In this document: in pieces, positions 1-6,337 of the stretch
How the letters are laid out: each line of letters opens with the position of its first letter
Position numbering within the stretch: the first letter of the stretch is position 1
NCBI GenBank assembly: GCA_019117325.1
Contig: DWZY01000182.1
Location: 1 to 14,352 of the forward strand
From: Candidatus Brevibacterium intestinigallinarum
Lineage (GTDB): Bacteria; Actinomycetota; Actinomycetes; Actinomycetales; Brevibacteriaceae
DNA length: 14,352 nt
Reading direction: 5' to 3'
Notes under the pieces: model-generated
What the model saw: only the letters and a program-made list of their open reading frames with translations
Databases searched by the model: none
What the model was told of the DNA's origin: nothing
Made by a program: the position numbers and the translations under genes

Positions 1-32
1 GCGAGGCCCCGGACGCACGTCCGGGGCCTCGC
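1..32 (-). terminator. Hairpin terminator downstream of the NDH-2 gene
   Basis: A perfect 14-bp inverted repeat (positions 1-14 and 19-32) encloses a 4-base loop. It lies 30 bases past the NDH-2 stop codon. There is no U-rich tail inside the window, as is common for actinobacterial hairpin terminators. Because the stem is symmetric it could also stop transcription arriving from the left. A second 10-bp palindrome, GCTGATCAGC, at 31-40 abuts the stem. Confidence 0.75.
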
Positions 33-61
33 TGATCAGCGGCTGTGCTCAGCGCATCGGA

Positions 62-1435
62 TCAGGCGTTCGCCTTCTCCTTCTGCGGAGCCGGCTTCGA
101 GTTCGCCGCCTCGACGAACGCACGACGCGGCACGTCGACGTCCTTGAGCGCGGTCAGGTCGCGACCGGCGAACAGGTTGAGCACCCAGTTGCCGAACACG
201 CGCACCGAGCGCTCCGTCGTGGGGATCGCGTAGCCGTGGTACAGGCGGTGCATTCCCCATGCGAGCACACCGCGCAGCTCCGTGCTGCCGATCTGGGCGA
301 CGCCCTTGTACAGGCCCATGCCCGCGACCGCGCCCAGCGACTTGTGGAAGTACTGCGTGAAGACGGTCTCGCCGCGCATCGACGCGAGGAGGTTCTTCGC
401 CAGCACCGGGGCCTGGCGCATCGCGTGCTGCGCGTTGGGGACGCAGAAGCCGCCGGGGCCCTCGCCGGACAGGTCCGGAACCGCGGCGTTGTCGCCCGCG
501 GCCCAGGCGCCCTCGACAACGCCGTCCTCGTTCTCGACGCGCAGGTCCGCGCGGACCGTCACGCGGCCTCGGTCGTCAAGCGGCAGGTCGGAGTCGACGA
601 GGATCGGGTTGGCCTTGACGCCCGCGTTCCAGACGACCAGGTCAGCGTCGAACTCCTCGCCGTTGGACAGGACGATGTGCTTGTTCGTGCAGTCCTTGAG
701 GAAGGTGTCGAGGTAGACGTCGACGCCGCGCTCGCGCAGGTGATCGACGACCCAGCGGGCCTGTGCCTCGCCCACCTCGGGCATGACCCGGCCCATCGCC
801 TCGACGAGCACGAAGCGGATGTCCGCCTCCGTGAGCGTGTCGTACTGCGCGACGGCGGCGCGCGCCATGTCCTCGAGCTCGCCCAGGGCCTCGATGCCCG
901 CGAACCCGCCGCCCACGAACACGAACGTGAGGGCCTTGCGGCGCTCCGCGTCGTCCTCCATGAGCGAGGCCTCGGACAGGCGGTTGAGGATGTGGTCGCG
1001 CAGGGCGATCGCCTCCTCGATCCGCTTGACGCCGATGCCCTCCTCCGCGAGGCCCGGGATGGGCAGCGCGCGCGGCACAGCGCCGGAGGCCAGGACGATC
1101 TGGTCGTAGTCGAGCTCGAAGGGCTCGTAGCCCTCCTGCTCGATGACCACGAACTTCTTCTCGTGGTTGATGCTCTCGACCGAGCCCGTGATGATCTCCG
1201 CACCCTTGAGGTGGGTGCGCAGCGGCACGATCGCGTGGCGCGGCTCGATGCTGCCGCCGGCGACCTCCGGCAGGAACGGCGCGTAGGTCAGGTAGGGATT
1301 GGGGTCGACGACCGTGACGGTGGCCTCCCCCCGTCCCAGGTTCTTGAGGAGGTTCTGGGCGGTCACGAAGCCCAGGTAGCCTCCTCCGACGATGAGGATG
1401 CGGGGACGCAGAGCGTTGTTTCTGATGAGAGCCAT
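62..1435 (-). CDS. ndh: Type II NADH dehydrogenase (NDH-2), FAD-dependent NADH:quinone oxidoreductase
   Basis: 457 aa, the usual size for actinobacterial NDH-2. This membrane-associated flavoenzyme oxidises NADH and reduces quinone without pumping protons. Visible motifs are an N-terminal FAD-binding Rossmann motif GGGYLG (residues 17-22), a second dinucleotide (NADH) motif GGGFAG (175-180), the FAD-contacting AGD at 313-315, and a quinone-site-like NAQHAMRQ segment (334-341). The C-terminal part (about 385-430) is amphipathic or hydrophobic, fitting peripheral membrane binding, followed by a charged tail. The ATG start is followed directly by the Rossmann strand. The gene is separated by 106 bases from the upstream protease gene, has its own promoter with a Rex-type operator, and ends in a strong hairpin, so it is probably a single-gene transcription unit. 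A general pyridine-nucleotide disulfide oxidoreductase is the alternative; the length and motif spacing favour NDH-2. Confidence 0.9.
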   Translation of the reverse strand: MALIRNNALRPRILIVGGGYLGFVTAQNLLKNLGRGEATVTVVDPNPYLTYAPFLPEVAGGSIEPRHAIVPLRTHLKGAEIITGSVESINHEKKFVVIEQEGYEPFELDYDQIVLASGAVPRALPIPGLAEEGIGVKRIEEAIALRDHILNRLSEASLMEDDAERRKALTFVFVGGGFAGIEALGELEDMARAAVAQYDTLTEADIRFVLVEAMGRVMPEVGEAQARWVVDHLRERGVDVYLDTFLKDCTNKHIVLSNGEEFDADLVVWNAGVKANPILVDSDLPLDDRGRVTVRADLRVENEDGVVEGAWAAGDNAAVPDLSGEGPGGFCVPNAQHAMRQAPVLAKNLLASMRGETVFTQYFHKSLGAVAGMGLYKGVAQIGSTELRGVLAWGMHRLYHGYAIPTTERSVRVFGNWVLNLFAGRDLTALKDVDVPRRAFVEAANSKPAPQKEKANA

Positions 1436-1441
1436 GGCCCC

Positions 1442-1470
1442 ATCCTACGACCTTGTGAAACTTTTCACTA
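1442..1470 (-). promoter_or_regulatory. Putative NDH-2 gene promoter
   Basis: On the minus strand a TAGGAT hexamer (1442-1447) fits the actinobacterial -10 pattern TAnnnT. A poor -35 candidate, TAGTGA (1465-1470), stands 17 bases upstream. Only six bases (GGGGCC) separate the -10 from the ATG, so transcription could start at or next to the start codon, giving a leaderless or near-leaderless mRNA. The same bases contain AGGA seven bases before the ATG, which could instead be a Shine-Dalgarno site. The sequence alone cannot decide between the two. Confidence 0.4.
1453..1470. promoter_or_regulatory. Rex-type redox operator (ROP site)
   Basis: The plus-strand 18-mer TTGTGAAACTTTTCACTA is an inverted repeat (GTGAAA, 2 bases, TTTCAC). 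It matches the known Rex consensus TTGTGAAATATTTCACAA at 15 of 18 positions when read on the minus strand. Rex is a repressor that leaves DNA when NADH is high, and NADH dehydrogenase genes are established Rex targets in Gram-positive bacteria. The site lies 17 bases before the NDH-2 start codon, over the -35/-10 spacer of the proposed promoter, which is a repressing position. Confidence 0.8.
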
Positions 1471-1541
1471 GCCATTCCGGGGCGTCGGATCCACCATTTC
1501 CAGCACCTGCCCAGGACCCCGCCGCCGAGGCCCCGGCCGGG

Positions 1542-2882
1542 TCACGTGCGCGTGGTTCGCCGCCCGCGCACGGACAGCACCCCCGCGGCCAGGAGGAGCC
1601 CGGCGCCCGCGGCGCCTCCGCCCACGATGAGCACGGGCCCCAGCACCGGGGACGCCGCTCCGGTGGCCTCGACCGTCCCGTCGGCCAGCACTGCCCCGTC
1701 GGCCTCGGCATCCCCCGGTGCGGCCGAGGCGGTCTCACCACCGGCCTCGGGCTCCGCCCGCCGATGCATCCGCACCCAGTCCTCCAGCTGCTGGGAAGCC
1801 GCGGGCACATCTGTGCGAGCCTTCCAGTCCAGCGCGGCGGGCGGATCGATGCGCCCGTAGCCCACGAGGGGGTCCGGGTCCTCGGCGGAGCCCTGGCCGT
1901 CATGGCCCGCAACGGGCCCGGCCGTCTCCGTGAGCGCGGCCGTCACCTGATCCGCGGACCAGTCCGGGTGCGCGGACCGCAGCAGCGCGGCCACGCCCGC
2001 GACGACGGGCGAGGCGAACGAGCAGCCGTCCGCGGTCCCGTAGCCTCCGTCCCAGAACGGGACGGGGATGTCCTCGGCGGGCCCCATGAGGTCGACGGCC
2101 ATCCCGGGAGCCGACGACGAGTCCCGCACGGTGTCGGACTGGGTCAGCCCGCCCACACCGATGACGCCGGGCACCGTCGCGGGCGACCACGCCTGCGTCG
2201 CTCCCTGCGAGCGGTTGCCCACGCACGCGACGACGACGGCGTCGTGCTCGTACGCGTAGGCGAAGGCGTCGTCCCAGGAGACGGGCCACGACGGATCGTC
2301 CCAGCCCAGCGACAGGTTGATGACGGAGGCTCCGCTGTCCACCGCCCAGCGCAGGGCGCGCTCCGCCTGCACACGCGTCGACTGGGACGCCGCCGGTGCG
2401 CCGCCGCCCAGCCAGACGGAGGCCGAGGCGATGTCCGCCTCCGGTGCGACGCCCACGGGTCCGCTGCCGGTGCCGCTGCCGGCGATGACGCCGGCGACCG
2501 CGGTCCCGTGATGGATGATCGACTCCGCGCCGACCGGCTCCGTCCCGTCGCGGCCGGTGCCGGAGAAGTCCTTCGCGGCGGTCACCCGGCCGGTCAGGTT
2601 CTCGTGGTTGTCATTCACGCCGGAGTCGATGACCGCGACAGTCACGCCCTCCCCGCGGGTCGTCTCCCACAGCTCAGGGATCCCGTACGGCTCCATGAAC
2701 CACTGGCCCGGCCCCGGATCCTGCGCGCTGGGCTCCCGCTCCCCCGCATCCGGGGGCGCGGCATCGCCGCTGGGCGTCGCCGCCTGGGCTGCTCCCCGAT
2801 AGAGCATCGTGGCGACGAGCCCCAGCACGGCGAGGATCGCCAGGACGCGGAGGATCCGCCTGCGCGCGCGTCGCCGGTTCAC
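1542..2882 (-). CDS. S8 family (subtilisin/mycosin-like) membrane-anchored serine protease
   Basis: 446 aa. A basic N-terminus (MNRRRARRR) precedes a hydrophobic helix (about 10-29) with a possible AQA-A signal cleavage site. A peptidase S8 domain spans about 70-360, and a Pro/Ala/Glu-rich linker leads to a C-terminal TM helix (about 411-436) with a short basic tail. The catalytic triad is visible: Asp86 (VAVIDSGV), His125 (HHGTAVAGV) and Ser288 (GCSFASPVVAG). Oxyanion Asn223 lies in CVGNRS. This is the architecture of mycosins (MycP), with the protease domain facing outside, but no ESX/type VII genes are in the window. The start is a GTG two bases after the ppx/gppA stop, so the gene probably ends the ftsB-DUF501-ppx operon. 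It has Cys instead of the usual Thr directly before the catalytic Ser. The substrate is unknown. Confidence 0.88.
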   Translation of the reverse strand: MNRRRARRRILRVLAILAVLGLVATMLYRGAAQAATPSGDAAPPDAGEREPSAQDPGPGQWFMEPYGIPELWETTRGEGVTVAVIDSGVNDNHENLTGRVTAAKDFSGTGRDGTEPVGAESIIHHGTAVAGVIAGSGTGSGPVGVAPEADIASASVWLGGGAPAASQSTRVQAERALRWAVDSGASVINLSLGWDDPSWPVSWDDAFAYAYEHDAVVVACVGNRSQGATQAWSPATVPGVIGVGGLTQSDTVRDSSSAPGMAVDLMGPAEDIPVPFWDGGYGTADGCSFASPVVAGVAALLRSAHPDWSADQVTAALTETAGPVAGHDGQGSAEDPDPLVGYGRIDPPAALDWKARTDVPAASQQLEDWVRMHRRAEPEAGGETASAAPGDAEADGAVLADGTVEATGAASPVLGPVLIVGGGAAGAGLLLAAGVLSVRGRRTTRT

Positions 2883-2884
2883 GA

Positions 2885-3829
2885 TCAGGTCCGTGCGAGG
2901 CCCAGGGCGATGCCGTCGAGGATGTCCGACTCGCTCACGCGGATCTCCAGCTGGCCGCCGGCACGGCTCACCGCGTCATCGATGAGCTCGACGAGGCGGG
3001 CGAAGACGAGGCTGCCCGCGGCGATGACGTCGACGCGCCCCGGATGCATGTACGGCAGGTCAGCGCGCTCCGACGACGGCATCGCAACGAGGTGCTCCGC
3101 CGTCGCCGTGATCTGCTCCCGGCTGAGGGTGGCCCCGTGGATCGCGTCGCGGTCGTACCGATCCAGGTCGAGGGTCGCGGCGGCGACGGTCGTGATCGTG
3201 CCGGCGACGCCCACGAGGGTCCGCGCGGCGGACACGTCGACGTGCTGCACGGCCTCGGCGAACGCGTCGTCCACGTCCGCCCGCAGCGCCGCGATCTGCT
3301 CCTGCGTGGGCGGATCCGACGCCAGGTGCCGCTCGAAGAGGCGGACGCAGCCGATGTTCATGCTGTAGGCGGCATCCGCGTCCCCGCCGCCCAGGATGAG
3401 CTCCGTCGAACCGCCGCCCAGGTCCATGACCAACTGGGGCGCCTGCGCATCCGGCACGCCCGAGGTCGCGCCCAGGAACGACAGGCGAGCCTCCTCCGTC
3501 CCGTCGATGACCTCCGGGTCCAGGCCCAATCGCGCGCGGACGCCATCGACGAACGCGTCCCGGTTGGACACGTCGCGGCTGGCCGAGGTCGCGACGAATC
3601 GCTGCCGCTCCGGCGCGTGCTGCGCGATGAGGTCCGCGTACTCCTCGCAGACCGCGAAGGTGCGCTGGAGCGCGTCCGGGTGGAAGGCGCCGGTCCGGTC
3701 GACGCCCTGTCCCAGCCGGACGATCCGCATCTGACGGTCGAGTTCCGTCATCGTGCCGTCCTCCGCGATGTCCGCGATGAGGAGTCTGAGGGAGTTGGTT
3801 CCGCAGTCGAAGGCCGCCGTTCTCGTCAT
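2885..3829 (-). CDS. Ppx/GppA family exopolyphosphatase / pppGpp phosphatase
   Basis: 314 aa, the short form with only the two ASKHA-fold domains and no HD-like C-terminal extension, as in M. tuberculosis Ppx1/Ppx2. It is expected to hydrolyse polyphosphate and/or pppGpp. Motifs: AFDCGTNSLR (6-15, phosphate-binding loop 1), VATSASRDVSNR (79-90), GTEEARLSFLGA (110-121, catalytic Glu112 or 113), VMDLGGGSTELI (134-145, loop 2) and VGVAGTITTVAA (206-217). The ATG at 3829 was chosen because it forms an ATGA overlap with the DUF501 stop and begins directly at the conserved first strand. A longer reading frame upstream only adds Pro/Gly-rich residues overlapping DUF501. Which of the two substrates is preferred cannot be told from the sequence. 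Confidence 0.9.
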   Translation of the reverse strand: MTRTAAFDCGTNSLRLLIADIAEDGTMTELDRQMRIVRLGQGVDRTGAFHPDALQRTFAVCEEYADLIAQHAPERQRFVATSASRDVSNRDAFVDGVRARLGLDPEVIDGTEEARLSFLGATSGVPDAQAPQLVMDLGGGSTELILGGGDADAAYSMNIGCVRLFERHLASDPPTQEQIAALRADVDDAFAEAVQHVDVSAARTLVGVAGTITTVAAATLDLDRYDRDAIHGATLSREQITATAEHLVAMPSSERADLPYMHPGRVDVIAAGSLVFARLVELIDDAVSRAGGQLEIRVSESDILDGIALGLART

Positions 3830-4335
3830 ACGTGGAAGCCTACGGCAGGCGGGACGTCCGACATCATCGCCAGGGCCCTGTCCCCCACGGGGTTCACCCC
3901 CGGACCGGCCGCCAGGCTGTGGCCCACGAGGGCGTGCAGGCACTTGATGCGGGTGGGCATGCCGCCGGCGGAGAAGTCCTCGATCTCCGTGACCTCCGCG
4001 AGCCCCGCCGCCGCGCCGATCTGCGCGCGGTCGGCCAGGTACGCGCGGTGTGCCCGCCCGTAGGCCTCCTGGAGCTCCTCGTCCTCGGCGAGGTCATCGC
4101 TCATCTGCGCCATGACCCCGGCCGCCTCCAGCCGCGAGGCCTCGGCCACGTAATCCGGGTGCGTGAGGTAGTACGTCGTGGGGAAGGGCGTTCCGTCCGG
4201 CAGTCGCGGGACGGTCGCGACGACCAGCGGGTCTCCGCTCGCCGTGCGCGCGGCCACCCCCGCGACGCCGCGCGGGACACGGCCCAGCTGTTCGCGCACG
4301 CGCTCCTCGTCTGCGGCGGTGAACGGGGTGATCAT
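3826..4335 (-). CDS. DUF501 domain protein of unknown function
   Basis: 169 aa, soluble, no signal or TM segment. It matches the DUF501 family (M. tuberculosis Rv1025-like), nearly always found between the divIC/ftsB-like gene and ppx/gppA in Actinobacteria. A conserved-looking region near the C-terminus, GGMPTRIKCLHALVGHSLA (124-142), holds Cys132, His134 and His139, and an earlier TYYLTHPDYV (54-63) holds His59. This looks like a possible active or metal site, which is inference only. Both ends are translationally coupled: its ATG overlaps the ftsB-like stop (ATGA at 4332-4335) and its TGA overlaps the ppx/gppA start (ATGA at 3826-3829). The tight coupling suggests fixed co-production with a division protein and a polyphosphate/(p)ppGpp phosphatase. 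No biochemical function is claimed. Confidence 0.85.
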   Translation of the reverse strand: MITPFTAADEERVREQLGRVPRGVAGVAARTASGDPLVVATVPRLPDGTPFPTTYYLTHPDYVAEASRLEAAGVMAQMSDDLAEDEELQEAYGRAHRAYLADRAQIGAAAGLAEVTEIEDFSAGGMPTRIKCLHALVGHSLAAGPGVNPVGDRALAMMSDVPPAVGFHV

Positions 4336-4868
4336 CGGGTCGTCTCCTCACTGGCATAGCCGACCGCACGCAGCGAATCGGCCAGCTCGATGTACCAGGG
4401 CTGTGCGCGGACGACCTGGGCGCTGCTGGCCGGGGACGCGTCCGCATCGTCACCGCGATCCGCAGAGCCGTCGACGACGATGTACGCCTCCTCGCCGTCC
4501 TGCACGTACTGCAGGTCCTCGCGCGCCATGCGCTCCAGCTCGACCGGGTCGTCGAGGCGCTCGCGCTCCTCCTGGAGCTGGTCGACCTCGCCGCGGGTCG
4601 CGTCGATGTCCGCCTCGAGTGCGGCGATCTGCTGCATCTGCTGCAGTCCCGTGCCGACGGGCTGGATCAGGCCACCGGCCACCAGCACCAGCGCTCCGGC
4701 CAGCAGTGCCGTGCGGAAGGACACGCGACGGCCGGCAGCGGTGTCGTCGAGGAGGTCGGGCGACACGCCCCCGCCCGCACGCGCGGCGCGCGCCTCCCGC
4801 TGGGACCGCCTGCCGCCGGAGTGCGTCGCACCCGGGCGTCCGCGGCCGCCGGCTCGTCGTCTGCTCAT
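4332..4868 (-). CDS. FtsB/DivIC-like septum formation initiator
   Basis: 178 aa, bitopic membrane protein. A basic, disordered cytoplasmic N-tail (1-50, rich in Arg and Gly) precedes a single TM helix (about 52-68). A coiled coil (about 76-106, with repeated Gln/Leu/Glu heptads) and the DivIC signature region LERMAREDLQYVQDGEEAY (111-129) follow, then a variable C-tail. FtsB/DivIC proteins pair with FtsL and FtsQ/DivIB in the divisome and activate septal wall synthesis. The ATG at 4868 is supported by a GAGGTGA ribosome site seven bases upstream. A GTG at 4916 would add 16 residues and run through a hairpin, so it is rejected. The C-tail (about 135-178) is longer than in minimal FtsB. The stop overlaps the DUF501 start as ATGA. 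Confidence 0.87.
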   Translation of the reverse strand: MSRRRAGGRGRPGATHSGGRRSQREARAARAGGGVSPDLLDDTAAGRRVSFRTALLAGALVLVAGGLIQPVGTGLQQMQQIAALEADIDATRGEVDQLQEERERLDDPVELERMAREDLQYVQDGEEAYIVVDGSADRGDDADASPASSAQVVRAQPWYIELADSLRAVGYASEETTR

Positions 4869-4875
4869 CGTCTGT

Positions 4876-4882
4876 TCACCTC
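4876..4882 (-). promoter_or_regulatory. Ribosome binding site that sets the ftsB-like start
   Basis: GAGGTGA on the minus strand ends seven bases before the ATG at 4868. It favours the 178-aa product over an in-frame GTG 48 bases further upstream. Confidence 0.7.
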
Positions 4883-4899
4883 GAACCGCGGGACGGGGA

Positions 4900-4933
4900 A
4901 GGGGCACGGCCACCACCAGTGTGCCGCGCCCCT
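4900..4933 (-). terminator. GC-rich hairpin between eno and the ftsB-like gene
   Basis: Inverted arms of 11 bases at 4900-4910 and 4923-4933 pair with one mismatch (A4906/C4927) around a 12-base loop. The hairpin starts 37 bases after the enolase stop in the direction of transcription. It may terminate or attenuate the eno transcript, or protect its 3' end. There is no U tract. No convincing promoter for the ftsB-like gene is visible in this gap (4869-4969), so partial read-through is likely. Confidence 0.5.
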
Positions 4934-4969
4934 CCCAGCCGTCGGGGGATTGTCGTCCGCTCCGGCGTG

Positions 4970-6250
4970 TCAGCCCTGGAACCGCGGGAATGCGGAACGG
5001 CCCGCGTAGCGCGCCGCGTCGCCCAGCTGCTCCTCGATGCGCAGCAGCTGGTTGTACTTCGCCACGCGCTCGGAACGGGCGGGCGCGCCGGTCTTGATCT
5101 GCCCGGCATTCACCGCGACGGCCAGATCCGCGATCGTCGTGTCCTCGGTCTCGCCGGAGCGGTGGGAGATCATCGCGGTGTAGCCGCTGAAGTGCGCCAG
5201 CGCGATCGCGTCGAGCGTCTCCGTCAGCGTGCCGATCTGGTTGACCTTGACGAGGAGGGAGTTCGCCGCGCCCTCGTCGACGCCGCGCTGCAGGCGCTCG
5301 GGGTTCGTCACGAACAGGTCATCGCCCACGATCTGCACGGCGTGGCCGATCCGCGTCGTCAGCGCCGACCATCCCTCCCAGTCGTTCTCGTCCAGCGGAT
5401 CCTCGATCGAGACGAGCGGGTACTGGGCCAGCAGCGACTCGTAGTAGGCGATCATCTCGTCCGCGCTGCGCACCCCGCCCTCGAAGCGGTAGCCGTCCTC
5501 GCCGTGGAACTCCGAGGAGGCCACGTCCAGGGCCAGCGCGATCTCCGTGCCGGGCTTGCGGCCGGCGGCCTCGATCGCCTCGAGGATGAGGTCCAGCGCA
5601 GCGGCGTTCGACTCGAGGTCGGGCGCGAACCCGCCCTCGTCGCCCAGTCCGGTCGAGAGCCCGCGATCCTTGAGGACCTTCTTGAGCGCGTGGTAGACCT
5701 CCGCGCCCCACTGGAGTGCCTGGCGGAACGTCGAGGCGCCGATCGGCGCGATCATGAACTCCTGGATGTCGACGTTCGAGTCCGCGTGGGACCCGCCGTT
5801 GAGGATGTTCATCATGGGCACCGGCATGACGTGCGCGTTGGGCCCGCCCAGGTACCGGTAGAGGGGCAGCTCCGCACTCTCCGCCGCCGCGCGGGCCACG
5901 GCCAGCGACACGCCCAGCGTCGCGTTCGCGCCCAGGCGCGACTTGTTGTCCGTGCCGTCGAGGTCCAGGAGGGCCTGGTCGACGAGGCGCTGCTCGTCGC
6001 CCTCGATGCCGGCGACCGCGTCGTTGATGTCGTCCAGGACGGCGTCGACCGCGTTCTGGACGCCCTTGCCCAGGTAGCGCTCCGGGTCGCCGTCGCGCAG
6101 CTCGACGGCCTCGTACTCGCCGGTCGATGCGCCGGACGGCACGTCCGCGCGGCCCACCGCGCCATCCTCCAGGAGGACTTCGACCTCGATGGTCGGGTTG
6201 CCACGGGAGTCGAGGATCTCCCGTGCGTTCGCTGCCAGGATCTGTGCCAC
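4970..6250 (-). CDS. eno: Enolase (phosphopyruvate hydratase)
   Basis: 426 aa, standard length. It interconverts 2-phosphoglycerate and phosphoenolpyruvate in glycolysis/gluconeogenesis. All key features are visible: SGAST (39-43, mobile loop), NGGSHAD (151-157, catalytic-loop His155), GDEGGFAP (203-210, Glu205), Mg ligands Asp242 (LDVASSEF), Glu283 (SIEDPLDE) and Asp310 (VGDD), catalytic Lys335 in the signature LLVKVNQIGTLTET (332-345), HRSGET (363-368) and Lys386 (GQIKTGAP). The start is the GTG at 6250: VAQILAANAREILDSRGNP matches the family N-terminus and an AAGGAG site lies five bases upstream. Reading further upstream adds 17 unconserved residues and is rejected. It is preceded by a possible promoter in the 87-base gap after the phosphatase gene and followed by a hairpin. 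Confidence 0.98.
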   Translation of the reverse strand: MAQILAANAREILDSRGNPTIEVEVLLEDGAVGRADVPSGASTGEYEAVELRDGDPERYLGKGVQNAVDAVLDDINDAVAGIEGDEQRLVDQALLDLDGTDNKSRLGANATLGVSLAVARAAAESAELPLYRYLGGPNAHVMPVPMMNILNGGSHADSNVDIQEFMIAPIGASTFRQALQWGAEVYHALKKVLKDRGLSTGLGDEGGFAPDLESNAAALDLILEAIEAAGRKPGTEIALALDVASSEFHGEDGYRFEGGVRSADEMIAYYESLLAQYPLVSIEDPLDENDWEGWSALTTRIGHAVQIVGDDLFVTNPERLQRGVDEGAANSLLVKVNQIGTLTETLDAIALAHFSGYTAMISHRSGETEDTTIADLAVAVNAGQIKTGAPARSERVAKYNQLLRIEEQLGDAARYAGRSAFPRFQG

Positions 6251-6255
6251 GGATT

Positions 6256-6261
6256 CTCCTT
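6256..6261 (-). promoter_or_regulatory. Ribosome binding site that sets the eno GTG start
   Basis: AAGGAG on the minus strand ends five bases before the GTG at 6250. It decides for the GTG over upstream in-frame starts. Confidence 0.8.
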
Positions 6262-6300
6262 GATCATGCGCCGATGCGCGTGTGCGGGAAGGACGGTGCA

Positions 6301-6306
6301 AGCCTA
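6301..6306 (-). promoter_or_regulatory. Possible -10 element for eno
   Basis: TAGGCT on the minus strand fits the actinobacterial TAnnnT pattern and would give a 5' leader of about 45 bases carrying the AAGGAG site. The -35 position (GCCCCT) is poor. The -10 sits between 5-bp inverted arms GTGCA (6296-6300) and TGCAC (6308-6312), a possible small operator. The evidence is position and pattern only. Confidence 0.35.
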
Positions 6307-6337
6307 GTGCACACGACCGGCGCAGGGGCCACCGTGC

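Noticed and set aside
1542..2882. An ESX/type VII secretion locus
   Set aside because: Only a mycosin-like protease is present. No EccB-E, EsxA/B, PE/PPE or WXG100 proteins are encoded in the window.
1392..3368. A 658-codon plus-strand open frame opposite the S8 protease and ppx/gppA
   Set aside because: It is an antisense shadow: compositionally biased, and it crosses two well-supported genes and a promoter.
3830..3943. A 38-residue N-terminal extension of Ppx/GppA
   Set aside because: It overlaps DUF501. The ATGA coupling and the conserved first strand place the start at 3829.
4178..6307. A 709-codon plus-strand open frame opposite eno, the ftsB-like gene and part of DUF501
   Set aside because: It is the antisense shadow of clear genes with biased composition and no family match that I can see.
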